Made by a program: the position numbers and the translations under genes. Below, in pieces: positions 15,070 to 25,312 of a DNA stretch of 64,000 bases. Numbering within the stretch: the stretch's first letter is position 1; each line of letters opens with the position of its first letter. The notes below the pieces were generated by a model. That model was not told the origin of the DNA and searched no databases. It was given only the letters and a program-made list of their open reading frames with translations. The DNA is taken from contig JARGEQ010000073.1 of NCBI GenBank assembly GCA_029211145.1, forward strand, positions 62,001 to 126,000. Direction: 5' to 3'. The stretch comes from Marinimicrococcus flavescens. GTDB lineage: Bacteria; Pseudomonadota; Alphaproteobacteria; Geminicoccales; Geminicoccaceae.

Positions 15070-15078
15070 TTATCCACA
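15070..15078 (+). promoter_or_regulatory. DnaA box in oriV
   Basis: TTATCCACA, an exact DnaA consensus, lies between the fourth and fifth downstream iterons. Confidence 0.85.
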
Positions 15079-15201
15079 AGGGGCCGGGCGGAGGCCGCCG
15101 GACGGGCCGGCGAGTTCGGTACATCGTTCACATCGATTCGGTACATCGTTCACAAATCGACTCGGTACATCATTCACGCATGTTCGGTACATCGTTCACA
15201 T

Positions 15202-15229
15202 TTTTCCTGCTCAACCCCTTGCAGGAAAA
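15202..15229. terminator. Stem-loop with A/T flanks at the end of the iteron array
   Basis: TTTTCCTGC (15202-15210) and GCAGGAAAA (15221-15229) form a 9-bp stem immediately after the last iteron. It may terminate rep transcription or structure the origin. Confidence 0.5.
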
Positions 15230-15247
15230 GACGAATCCAGACGGGTA

Positions 15248-15285
15248 ACCTTCTAACTACAAATATATTTAACTCTCTAACGGCG
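15248..15285. other. AT-rich segment, candidate DNA unwinding element
   Basis: A run dominated by A and T (around TACAAATATATTTAACTCTC) stands out in DNA that is otherwise about 70 percent GC. It sits 50-85 bp from the last iteron, a typical location for the melting region. Confidence 0.65.
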
Positions 15286-15335
15286 GCCGCCCCCGCCCGG
15301 CCGCCGCCGCCAACCGGCCAAAAAGAGGAAAAGGA

Positions 15336-15350
15336 AGCCGCGCGCAGCGC
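15336..15350 (-). terminator. Terminator-repeat half-element after aroE (copy 2)
   Basis: On the minus strand this reads GCGCTGCGCGCGGCT followed by a T/C-rich tract, 33 bp after the aroE stop. Only the right-hand arm of the dispersed family is present. Confidence 0.6.
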
Positions 15351-15382
15351 TCTCGCACGGCCCCATCCTCGCCATCGGCCTC

Positions 15383-16243
15383 CTAGCGAGCCGCCAGGGT
15401 CTCGAGAAGGCAGGCGCGCAGGCCTCTATCGACCACCGGCACGGTGCCGCCCCAGTGGGTGAAGCCGGGCACCGCCTGGTGCAGCAGCATGCCGAGCCCG
15501 TCCACGGTGCGGTTGCCGCGCTCGCGGGCCCGGCGCAGCAGGTCGGTCTCCAGCGGCACATAAACCAGGTCGCTCACCACCGCCTGGCGCGGCAGGGCCT
15601 CCAAAGGCAGGTCCAGTGCCGGCTGGCCGCTCATCCCGAGGCTGGTGCCGTTGACCAGCAGGCAGGCTCCCTCGAGGGCGGCGGCGCGCTCCTCCCAGGC
15701 CATGACCTCGACCTCCGCACCGGCCGCGGCGAGCTCGCGGGCCAGCGTCTCGGCCCTGGCCGGCGTGCGGTTGACCAGCCGCAGCTGCCGGCGGCCCGCC
15801 CCGTGCAGCGCCCAGGCGACCGCCCGGGTGGCCCCGCCGGTGCCGACCAGCACCGCGGCACCGGCCTGCTCCCGCCAGCCCGGCGCGCCCTCCTCGAGAT
15901 TGGCGAGAAACCCGTAGCCGTCGGTGTTGAGCCCGCGGGTGCGGCCGTCCTCGAGCACCAGGACGGTATTGACCGCCCCCATCCGCAGGGCCGCAGCGTC
16001 ACGCTCGTCGACCAGCCGCAGGGCCGCCTCCTTGTGCGGCAGGGTGACGTTCCAGCCGGAAAGGCCCAGGCGCGGCAGCACGCGAAAGGCGTCCGCCAGA
16101 TCCTCGGGGCGGACCGGCAGCGGCACGTAGAGCCCGTCGATACCGTGCCGCTCGAACCAGAAGCCGTGCAGGCGCGGCGAGAGGGAATGCCTGACGGGCC
16201 AGCCCATGACCCCCGCCACCCGTGCGCCACCCGATGCCAGCAT
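15383..16243 (-). CDS. aroE: Shikimate dehydrogenase
   Basis: Encodes 286 residues. N-terminal shikimate-binding motif GWPVRHSLSPRLHG, catalytic Lys and neighbours in NVTLPHKEAAL, GAVNT-type VNTVLV, Rossmann glycine motif GTGGATRAV and C-terminal GLGMLLHQAVPGF are all present. It reduces 3-dehydroshikimate to shikimate with NADPH in aromatic amino acid synthesis. MLASGG at 16243 with GGGGAG upstream is preferred over an in-frame start 24 bp earlier. It is a normally chromosomal gene directly next to a plasmid-type origin, which supports a chromid. Confidence 0.95.
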   Translation of the reverse strand: MLASGGARVAGVMGWPVRHSLSPRLHGFWFERHGIDGLYVPLPVRPEDLADAFRVLPRLGLSGWNVTLPHKEAALRLVDERDAAALRMGAVNTVLVLEDGRTRGLNTDGYGFLANLEEGAPGWREQAGAAVLVGTGGATRAVAWALHGAGRRQLRLVNRTPARAETLARELAAAGAEVEVMAWEERAAALEGACLLVNGTSLGMSGQPALDLPLEALPRQAVVSDLVYVPLETDLLRRARERGNRTVDGLGMLLHQAVPGFTHWGGTVPVVDRGLRACLLETLAAR

Positions 16244-16417
16244 GCTCGCTCCCCTGCCCCGCGCCACGATCCCGGCCGTCCTCCGGCCGCCGCGAGCTTC
16301 GGCGATTTGCCCGCGCCGTCAAGGAGCGAGACGGACCCGGCCCGTCACCGGCTTGCGCCGCGGCGGGGCTTGGTGTGTTGTCCGCGCCACCCGATCCCCG
16401 AGGAAAGACGCCCGAGC

Positions 16418-19366
16418 ATGACCACCGATCCCGCCGCCGCTGACCGTCTTTCCACGCAAGACACCCGCCCGGCCCTGCTCGAGGAGCTGACGCGGCTGCT
16501 GGCGGACGCCCGGGCGACGGCCGAGCAGGACCCCTTCGCCAACCCCATCCAACTTCTCGCGACCGCCCTCGGCGGCCGGCTGGCGGCCGGCCAGGTCGAC
16601 GAGGAGGCGCTCGAAGGTCTGGTCCGGCGTCTCACCCTCGATGCCTTCACCGGCCGGGCGGCCCGGTTGCGCGCCTATCTGGGCGAGGCCGACCCGGAGC
16701 GCAACGCCGCGATCGTCGAAGGGCTGATCCGCAAGGCGGCCACCGGCCCCCAAGGCGAGCTCGTGGCGTTCGAGACCTTCGCGGCGCGGATGGAGCGGGT
16801 CCATTACGGCTTCGTGGTGACCGCCCACCCGACCTTCAGCCTCTCCTCCGCCCTGCAGCGCGACCTGGTGAGCCTGGCGTTCGGCCGCGATCCCTCCGGC
16901 GCGGTCCTCGACGAGGAGGCCCGTGCGCGCCTCCTGGAGCGGGTGGAGGCGGCACAGCACCGGCCGGAGGAACGGCTCGACCTCGACGAGGAGCACCGCC
17001 AGGCGATGATCGTGGTCCGCCATCTGCGGGCCGCCCTGCGCCGGGCCCACAAGATCGTGCTGCAGGTTGCAGCCGGGCTCTGGCCCGAGCGCTGGCGGGC
17101 CCTGGTGCCGCGGCTGGTCTCGGTGGCCAGCTGGGTCGGCTACGACACGGACGGCCGCTCCGACATCCCCTGGCAGGCGAGCTTCGGCAAGCGCCTCGCC
17201 ATGCAGGCCGAGCAGCTGGCCCATTATGCCGAGAGCGTGCGGGGGCTGCGCTGCGGGCTGGCGCAGGGCGACCCGCTGGGCCCCCTCCTCGAGCTGATCG
17301 AGGCGCGCCTCGCGCTGGCCCTCAAGTCCTGCGAGGACGAGTGCCGGGCCTTCGCCTCCCCGGATGCCGAGAGCATCGCCCGGGGGGCCCGCAGCATGGC
17401 GGCGCATCGCGCCTTTCGCATGGCCGACGCGGGCGAGCTCGCGGGCCTGCTGGAGCGCGCTTTGGCTGCCGCCACGACGCCGGAGGCCGCGTGCGCCCTG
17501 GCGGTGCTGCGCGCCGAGGTGGCCTCGCTCGGGCTCACCGCCGCTGCCACCCATGTGCGCATCAACGCCCTGCAGCTCCACAACGCCCTGCGCCGCCAGA
17601 CCGGCATGGAGCACGCGCCGGACGACCCGGCCCACCGCCTCACCTATCTGGCGGCGATGACCCGGCTGATCGAGGAGGCCCGGCCGGTGCGCATCAATTT
17701 CGGCTCGATCGCCCAGGAGAAGGCCACGGCCCGGCGGGCGATGATGCTGGTGGCGCAGATGCTGGGCCATCTCGACGCCGCCGAGCCGGTGCGCTTCCTC
17801 ATCGCCGAGTGCGAGACGCCGGTGACCCTCCTGGCAGCGCTCTATTTCGCGAAGCTCTTCGGGGTCGAGGAGCGGATCGACATCTCGCCGCTGTTCGAGA
17901 CCCGCAAGGCGCTCGAGCGCGGCGTGGCGATCCTCGAAGGCGCGCTGGCGGTGCCCGCCTGGCGCGACTATGTGCGGGCGCGCGGCCGGCTGTGCCTGCA
18001 GACCGGCTATTCCGACGCCGGCCGCTATCTGGGCCAGACCGCGGCCGCCGTGGCGATCGAGCGGATCCGCCTGGGCCTCGCCGGCCTCCTCGCCCGGCAC
18101 GGGCTGGAGGGGATCGAGGTGGTGATCTTCGACACCCACGGCGAGAGCATCGGCCGTGGCGCCCATCCCGAGAGCCTGGCCGAGCGGCTGCGCTACGTCG
18201 ACACGCCGGAGAGCCGCCGGCGCTTCGAGGCGGCCGGCCTCGAGGTGGTCCAGGAGACCAGCTGGCAGGGTGGCGACGGCTATTTGTGGTTCATCACCGA
18301 GGACTCGGCCTTCGCGGTGCTGACCCGGGTGCTCGAGCACGTCCTCGAGCCCCTCGACGAGCAGCCCGACGCCTTCTACGCCGAGCGCGCCTATGGCGAC
18401 GAGTTCTTCGCCGCGGTGCGCCTCTTCAACGAGCGGGTGATCGAGGAGCCGGCCTATGCGGCGCTGCTGGGCGTCTATGGCAGCAACCTGCTCTACCCCT
18501 CGGGCTCGCGGCCGGTGCGCCGCCAGTTCGATGCCGGCGGCAGGCCGGCCGCCCTCGACCACCCCTCGCAGATCCGTGCCATCCCGCACAATGCGGTGCT
18601 GCAGCAGCTGGGCATCCTCGCCAACAGCATCGGCGGGGTCGGCCAGGCGGTGGCCAAGGACCCCGACCGGTTCCTGGCCCTCTACCGCGAGAGCCCGCGC
18701 TTCAGGCGGCTGATGCGCATGGTCGAGCACGCCTTCATGTTCACCGACCTCGCCGTGGTGAAGGCCTGCCTCGACCGGTTCGATCCGGGCTTCTGGCTGA
18801 CCCGCGCCGAGGCCGCCCGCGATCCGGCCGAGCACGAGGAGTTGCGCACCGTGGCCGAGCATGTCGAGCGCATGGGGCTGCACGAGAAGCTGGGCAGGAT
18901 CTTCCGCATCCTGCAGCGCGACCACATGGACCTCGCCCGCGCCCTGCGCACCCATCGCCGCCTGACCCGGCGCGCCGGCGAGCGGCCGATCGTCGTCGAC
19001 GCCGCCACCCGCGACAATCTCCACATGCTGCACGCCCTGCGCCTGGCGCTGATCGAGCGGCTGATCCGCCGCGCGGTGCGCATTCCCGACTTCTCCGACC
19101 GTCATGCCGCCACCCATGACGGGCTGATCGAGGCGGTGATCCGGCTCGAGGTCGAGCCGGCGCTCCGGCTCCTGGCCGAGATCTTCCCGCGGCTCGAGGC
19201 CGCCGGGCCGCCCCTCGACTGGGGCGAGCCCAGCACCTATCCGGGCGATGACGGCCAGTCCTATGCCGAGGAGCATGCCCGGCTGTTCCGCCCCATGGCC
19301 CGCGACCACGAGCTGGTGCGGCGCATCGGCGGGGCGGTGGTGCACCATCTGGGCGCCATCGGCTGA
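16418..19366 (+). CDS. ppc: Divergent phosphoenolpyruvate carboxylase family protein
   Basis: Encodes 982 residues, slightly longer than typical PEPC. It keeps the first catalytic His region as VVTAHPTFSLS (classical enzymes have AHPTE/Q), an Arg-rich body, a GxSxGRG-like motif written HGESIGRGAHPE in place of GGSVGRGGGP, and a QGGDG motif. PEPC carboxylates PEP to oxaloacetate as an anaplerotic step. The altered glycine motifs place it in a divergent subgroup; activity is likely but not certain. ATG 16418 has GAGGAAAG about 12 nt upstream; the long in-frame extension through aroE antisense was rejected. Confidence 0.78.
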   Translation: MTTDPAAADRLSTQDTRPALLEELTRLLADARATAEQDPFANPIQLLATALGGRLAAGQVDEEALEGLVRRLTLDAFTGRAARLRAYLGEADPERNAAIVEGLIRKAATGPQGELVAFETFAARMERVHYGFVVTAHPTFSLSSALQRDLVSLAFGRDPSGAVLDEEARARLLERVEAAQHRPEERLDLDEEHRQAMIVVRHLRAALRRAHKIVLQVAAGLWPERWRALVPRLVSVASWVGYDTDGRSDIPWQASFGKRLAMQAEQLAHYAESVRGLRCGLAQGDPLGPLLELIEARLALALKSCEDECRAFASPDAESIARGARSMAAHRAFRMADAGELAGLLERALAAATTPEAACALAVLRAEVASLGLTAAATHVRINALQLHNALRRQTGMEHAPDDPAHRLTYLAAMTRLIEEARPVRINFGSIAQEKATARRAMMLVAQMLGHLDAAEPVRFLIAECETPVTLLAALYFAKLFGVEERIDISPLFETRKALERGVAILEGALAVPAWRDYVRARGRLCLQTGYSDAGRYLGQTAAAVAIERIRLGLAGLLARHGLEGIEVVIFDTHGESIGRGAHPESLAERLRYVDTPESRRRFEAAGLEVVQETSWQGGDGYLWFITEDSAFAVLTRVLEHVLEPLDEQPDAFYAERAYGDEFFAAVRLFNERVIEEPAYAALLGVYGSNLLYPSGSRPVRRQFDAGGRPAALDHPSQIRAIPHNAVLQQLGILANSIGGVGQAVAKDPDRFLALYRESPRFRRLMRMVEHAFMFTDLAVVKACLDRFDPGFWLTRAEAARDPAEHEELRTVAEHVERMGLHEKLGRIFRILQRDHMDLARALRTHRRLTRRAGERPIVVDAATRDNLHMLHALRLALIERLIRRAVRIPDFSDRHAATHDGLIEAVIRLEVEPALRLLAEIFPRLEAAGPPLDWGEPSTYPGDDGQSYAEEHARLFRPMARDHELVRRIGGAVVHHLGAIG

Positions 19367-19462
19367 GCGGTGCGCCGATCCACCTGTCAGGGGATGCCAT
19401 CGTGATCGCAAGCACGCATCATGGCATAAGAGGATGAGTGTATCGGGGTGGAAAGAGTCGCC

Positions 19463-20044
19463 ATGACGGCCTTGCCGGAGGGTGATCCTGGCGAGACGCC
19501 ACCGGGCCCTGCCCGGGCAGTGGCCGATCTCTCCTGGCGCCTCGCCTATCGGGTGGCGCACCGGCTGCTGCGGCTCTGGTGGCGGCTGCGCCGGCCGCCG
19601 GCCGAGGGCGCCTCGGTGGCGGTCTGGCGGGAGGGTCGGCTCCTGGTGGTGCGCACCTCCTACCGGCGGCTTCTCGAGCTGCCGGCGGGCGGGCGGCGGC
19701 CCCATGAGACCGCCCGCGAGGCGGCTTTGCGGGAGCTGCGCGAGGAGACCGGGCTCGTGGCGCCGGCCGAGGCGCTGGAGGGGCCGCTGCGGCTGGAGTT
19801 CACCAGCGAGCACCGGCGCATCGTCGAGAACGTGTTCACCTGGCGGCCGTCGGTGGCGCCCGTCCCGCGGGTCGACCGCCGCGAGATCGTCGCGGCCCTG
19901 TTCGTGGCGCCGGGCGAGCTCGCCGGCCGGACCCTGGCGCCCAACCTCGCCCTCTATCTCGAGGCGGCCTGCCGTCCCGATGGCATGGCCGCATCAGCCG
20001 ATCATGGCACAAGCGCGCAAGCCGACACTGTGGCGCAACGGTAA
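19463..20044 (+). CDS. NUDIX hydrolase
   Basis: Encodes 193 residues. The Nudix box fits GxxxxxEx7REUxEExGU: G-GRRPHE-TAREAALRELREETGL at about residues 75-98. Before it lies a basic, Trp/Arg-rich amphipathic segment (RLLRLWWRLRRP) that may contact membrane or nucleic acid. NUDIX enzymes hydrolyse nucleoside diphosphate derivatives; the substrate is not evident. ATG 19463 has GGAAAG upstream and is preferred over GTG 19448. It lies just before parA, and its 3' end carries one of the ATGGCAT motifs clustered around the par genes. Confidence 0.85.
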   Translation: MTALPEGDPGETPPGPARAVADLSWRLAYRVAHRLLRLWWRLRRPPAEGASVAVWREGRLLVVRTSYRRLLELPAGGRRPHETAREAALRELREETGLVAPAEALEGPLRLEFTSEHRRIVENVFTWRPSVAPVPRVDRREIVAALFVAPGELAGRTLAPNLALYLEAACRPDGMAASADHGTSAQADTVAQR

Positions 20045-20108
20045 CAGCACCGCCGTCTCATGGCGTGCGCCTGGTCCGGCGGCGTGGCCGCGGCCGCCCG
20101 AGCGGGTT

Positions 20109-20768
20109 ATGGCATTGCCCATGCGCGTGATCGTTCTCGTGACCCAAAAGGGTGGCAGCGGCAAGACCACCTTGTGCCTCAACCTCGCCGTCGCCGGCGA
20201 GGCGGCGGGTGCCCGCTGCCTGATCCTCGACCTCGACCCGCAGGCTACCGCCGAGGCCTGGTACCACGACCGCGAGGCCGCCACGCCGCGCCTCGTGCGG
20301 GCCACCGCCGGCGACCTGCCGCGCGCCCTCGAGGCGGCCCGGGCACAGGGTTTCAGCCATGTGCTCGTCGACACGCCGGGCCGCGACGAGCCCAGCGTGG
20401 CAGCGGCGATCCGTGCTGCCGATTTCTGCGTGGTGCCGTGCCGCCCCACGCCTGCCGACATGAAGGCCACGCCGGCCACCATGGCCACCATCCGGCGGCT
20501 CGCCAAGCCCGCTGCCTTCGTCCTGACCCAGACCCCGCCGCGCGGCTTTCGCATACGCGAGGCCGAGATCGGCTTGCAGGTGCTGGGTCCGGTGGCGCCG
20601 GTCGGCGTGGTCGCCCGCAACGCCTTCCAGGACGCGCAGGGTGCGGGGCTGGGAATCGTCGAGTTCGAGCCGGACGGCAAGGGCGCGGAGGAGATCCGCG
20701 CCTTGTGGGCCTGGCTCGAAAGCCGTCTGGAGAAGATCGGACATGAGCCGCAAGCGCACCTCGCTTGA
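20109..20768 (+). CDS. parA: ParA-type partition ATPase
   Basis: Encodes 219 residues, a short ParA without an N-terminal HTH (ParF/type Ib-like). Deviant Walker A QKGGSGKTT (about 13-21), Walker A' DLDPQATAEAW and Walker B-like VLVDTPGRDEP are intact. It should pattern on the nucleoid and segregate the replicon with the RHH partner encoded immediately downstream, whose start overlaps by 26 bp. Start at ATG 20109 or 20121 cannot be decided; neither has a good ribosome site. Small size excludes an autoregulatory DNA-binding domain, so the RHH protein is the likely repressor. Confidence 0.92.
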   Translation: MALPMRVIVLVTQKGGSGKTTLCLNLAVAGEAAGARCLILDLDPQATAEAWYHDREAATPRLVRATAGDLPRALEAARAQGFSHVLVDTPGRDEPSVAAAIRAADFCVVPCRPTPADMKATPATMATIRRLAKPAAFVLTQTPPRGFRIREAEIGLQVLGPVAPVGVVARNAFQDAQGAGLGIVEFEPDGKGAEEIRALWAWLESRLEKIGHEPQAHLA

Positions 20769-21021
20769 CGCCATCCTGCAGGGCCCTCCGGCCGGGCCTG
20801 CCGCCACCCCTGCCCCGCCGCCGGCCGCTGCGGCACCGCCGCGCCGCGCCGTCCGCCAGCAGACCGTCTATCTCCCCGAGCCTGTCCACGACCAGCTGCG
20901 CAAGCTCGCCTTCGACGAGCGGGTCAAGATGCACGGCCTCTTGATGGAGGGCCTCGACCGGGTCTTCCGCGACCGCGGCCTGCCGGGCCTGGCCGAGCTC
21001 ACCGCCACGCCCGAGGACTGA
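20743..21021 (+). CDS. Ribbon-helix-helix centromere-binding protein candidate (ParB/ParG analogue)
   Basis: Encodes 92 residues: flexible Ala/Pro-rich N-terminal tail (residues ~1-42), then an RHH-like unit with a beta strand QQTVYLPEPVHDQLRKLAF and helices through ERVKMHGLLMEGLDRVF. In type Ib systems such a tail stimulates the ParA ATPase and the RHH domain binds the centromere. ATG 20743 lies inside the end of parA with GGAGAAG upstream. A dense cluster of ATGGCAT motifs surrounds the operon. Confidence 0.8.
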   Translation: MSRKRTSLDAILQGPPAGPAATPAPPPAAAAPPRRAVRQQTVYLPEPVHDQLRKLAFDERVKMHGLLMEGLDRVFRDRGLPGLAELTATPED

Positions 21022-21118
21022 CACCCGGGAGCTCCCGCGTGCAGCGGCAGGCTGTTGTGCGGGCCTAATGGCATAAGGCTATGATGGTAGACGGCAGTTA
21101 GGGCGTCGGCTGACGCCC

Positions 21119-21389
21119 TCATGCCCTTATGATGGCGCCGTCTCGCGGAGACGGTGCCGCGCAAGGCGCTGCGCGCGGCTTTCTTCCTTCTTCTTTTTGG
21201 GGGTTCGCCGGTGGGGGAGACCGCCGCGCACCTGCCGTCCGAGGCACCCCTGCCAACTGACAAAAGAAAAAAGAGACAGCCGCGCGCAGCGCCTTGTGCG
21301 GCTCTACCCTTCTCGGCGTGCACCTCTATCCGGGCGCAATGGCACCTTGCCTGGCCGGTGGCAATACGCGGACCGGCTGACACCGCGAT
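21119..21389 (+). repeat. Direct repeat copy A (about 270 bp)
   Basis: Nearly identical to 21506-21778. Both copies begin with TCATGCCCTTATGATGG and end near ACCGGCTGACACCGCGAT, and each contains one complete terminator-repeat element. Differences are a few substitutions and short indels. Confidence 0.93.
21156..21302. repeat. Dispersed terminator-repeat element, copy 3 (reference copy)
   Basis: Left arm: GCCGCGC-N10-GCGCGGC hairpin (21157-21180 region) followed by TTTCTTCC and a T-rich tract. Right arm (about 21279-21302) is the inverted counterpart preceded by A-rich DNA. Roughly 95 bp lie between. Each arm alone has the form of a Rho-independent terminator, so the pair terminates transcription from both sides. 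Confidence 0.88.
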
Positions 21390-21505
21390 CCGGTGATTCC
21401 CCTACAAGGGCGTCTGCGTATAACAACGCCAGCAAATGCCATGAAGATGGCATCATGGCATGATGGTGTAGCGGCGTACGGTGATCAGCGTCGGCGCTGC
21501 CACCG

Positions 21506-21778
21506 TCATGCCCTTATGATGGTGCCGGATCGCGGAGACGGTGCCGCGCAAGGCGCTGCGCGCGGCTTTTTTTCCTTCTTCTTTTTGGGGGTTCGCCGGT
21601 GGGGGAGACCGCCGCGCACCTGCCGTCCGAGGCACCCCTGCCAACTGACAAAAGAAAAAAGAGACAGCCGCGCGCAGCGCCTTGTGCGGCTCTACCCTTC
21701 TCGGCGTGCACCTCTATCCGGGCGCAATGGCACCTTGGCATGGCCGGTGGCAATGCGCGAACCGGCTGACACCGCGAT
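21506..21778 (+). repeat. Direct repeat copy B (about 270 bp)
   Basis: Second copy of the duplicated segment, 387 bp downstream of the first. Confidence 0.93.
21542..21690. repeat. Dispersed terminator-repeat element, copy 4
   Basis: Lies within direct repeat copy B. Left-arm hairpin is followed by a run of seven T; right arm is inverted and preceded by an A-rich tract. Confidence 0.88.
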
Positions 21779-21870
21779 ACGTGGCGCAAGTCCATGCCAT
21801 GGAGATTGTATCATGGCGTCATGGCATGGTGGCGAGCAGTCGTGCGGCCCGGAGGAGGAGGGGGCTGACA

Positions 21871-21906
21871 GAAAATCCCCTCATGCCCGCTTCGTGGCAT
21901 GAGGGG
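21871..21906 (-). terminator. Rho-independent terminator of glgP
   Basis: CCCCTCATGCC (21877-21887) and GGCATGAGGGG (21896-21906) form a perfect 11-bp stem with an 8-nt loop. On the minus strand it is followed by ATTTTC and lies 18 bp after the glgP stop. The stem itself contains the ATGCC/GGCAT core seen in the par-associated motifs. Confidence 0.8.
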
Positions 21907-21923
21907 ATCCGCGGGCCGTGGTC

Positions 21924-24413
<2,490 letters not shown>

Positions 24414-24578
24414 GACGCTGGGTGCTCGGCTGCAGCAGGGCAATGGGCGAGGGTACGCCTCGAGGCCGCCGAAGCAAGCACAAGCCCCAGACGACGTCAA
24501 CTTTTTGGCGTAAAGCGACAATTTTATCTATCGTTTTACTAGAATTCTTCTTGCCGCCTCCTCGCGGCCGGCAGCCTC

Positions 24579-25001
24579 TCAGGCAAGCCTCGCCTTGACC
24601 AGGGCGCTGGCGCGCCGCGGATCGAGGGCGGCACCATGCCTGGCCTTGAGGGCCGCCATGACCGCGCCCATGGCCCTGGGCGAGCGCTCCGGCAGGCCCG
24701 CCACGATCTCCGCGATGCTGGCCTCGAGCGCCGCCTCGTCGAGCGGGCGGGGCAGATACTCCTCGAGGATCGCCAGCTCCTCCCGCTCGCCCGCGGCCTC
24801 GCGGCCGCGCGCCTCGAGCAGGCCCACCGTCTCCTCCAAGGACTTCTTGAAGGCGCGCAGGGTGCGCACCACCGTCTCGTCGTCGGGCTCCTTGGTCTCC
24901 TTGGCGGCGGCCGCCATGAGGGTGCCCAGGAGATTCTTGCGGCGCTCGTCGCGGGCCTTCATGGCGGCGAGGCGCTCGGCGCGCAGGCGGTCGATGAGCA
25001 T
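24579..25001 (-). CDS. GatB/YqeY domain protein
   Basis: Encodes 140 residues of the YqeY family: MLIDRLRAERLAAMKARDER N-terminus, helical body, and the PRAMGAVMAALKARHG segment that resembles the tail domain of GatB/GatE amidotransferase subunits. These cytosolic proteins are thought to act on or near tRNA, but the role is not established. It usually sits near rpsU, dnaG or carA; here it lies alone between glgP and a repeat element. ATG 25001 matches the family start; the longer upstream frame was rejected. Confidence 0.9.
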   Translation of the reverse strand: MLIDRLRAERLAAMKARDERRKNLLGTLMAAAAKETKEPDDETVVRTLRAFKKSLEETVGLLEARGREAAGEREELAILEEYLPRPLDEAALEASIAEIVAGLPERSPRAMGAVMAALKARHGAALDPRRASALVKARLA

Positions 25002-25312
25002 GGGCCGGCTTTCGTGGCGAAGGGGGGCTGCCTGTCTTCTAGAGCGGTTCGCGGGTTGGTGGAACCACGCGGCGCTGCGCGCAGGCAGGTTCGCCGGTCC
25101 GGGATGCCGTCCGGCCACGCCAGCGCCGCTCGAAACTGACGGAAAAAAGGAGAAAAGCCGCGCGCAGCGCCTTGCGCGGCACTGCCGTCCCGATCCCGCA
25201 CAAACATCATGACATCATGGCAAAAGCCTGTAGCCATATCCGCCGGCGCGGCTTTTCCGGGGACACGGCGGCGCGCTGGAGGAAAGGTCTTGCTGCATTC
25301 CGGAGTCTGCCC
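25002..25312. other. Intergenic region with terminator-repeat copy 5
   Basis: About 310 bp. A degraded left arm near 25070-25085 (GGCGCTGCGCGC) and a good right arm at 25156-25180 with A-rich flank form copy 5 of the dispersed family. ATCATGGCA occurs near 25214. The 130 bp before the GST gene probably hold its promoter. Confidence 0.7.

Larger units (their letters stand above)
14860..15285 (+). other. Iteron origin of replication (oriV)
   Basis: Eight iterons related to TTCGGTACATCGTTCACA start at 14860, 14907, 14969, 15040, 15115, 15137, 15161 and 15183. The variants have CATT for CGTT, and the 15161 copy also differs at both ends. They are irregularly spaced at first (47-75 bp) and then tightly packed (22-24 bp). 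A perfect DnaA box and an AT-rich stretch complete the structure. This is the likely initiation site for the RPA-type initiator encoded just upstream; 538 bp here contain no gene. Confidence 0.9.
19394..21827. repeat. Cluster of ATGGCAT/ATGCCAT motifs around parA-RHH, candidate centromere/operator
   Basis: Exact 7-mers occur at 19394, 19421, 19980, 20109, 21068, 21436, 21447, 21455, 21794 and 21821, several with near copies alongside. The densest groups flank the tandem duplication downstream of the RHH gene. Ten hits in 2.4 kb compares with well under one expected in random sequence. This fits binding sites for the RHH protein. Confidence 0.6.
21022..21923. other. Repeat-rich intergenic region downstream of the partition genes
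   Basis: About 900 bp between the convergent RHH gene and glgP carry no convincing gene. They contain a tandem direct duplication, two full terminator-repeat elements, the densest ATGGCAT motifs and the glgP terminator. Short open frames here are repetitive and were rejected. Confidence 0.8.

Noticed and set aside
16319..19813. Long antisense frame opposite the PEPC-family gene
   Set aside because: No recognisable domains and composition typical of shadow frames; the plus-strand gene explains the region.
21393..21902. Open frame in the repeat region downstream of the partition genes
   Set aside because: Runs through the tandem duplication and terminator repeats; predicted product is repetitive and lacks a ribosome site.
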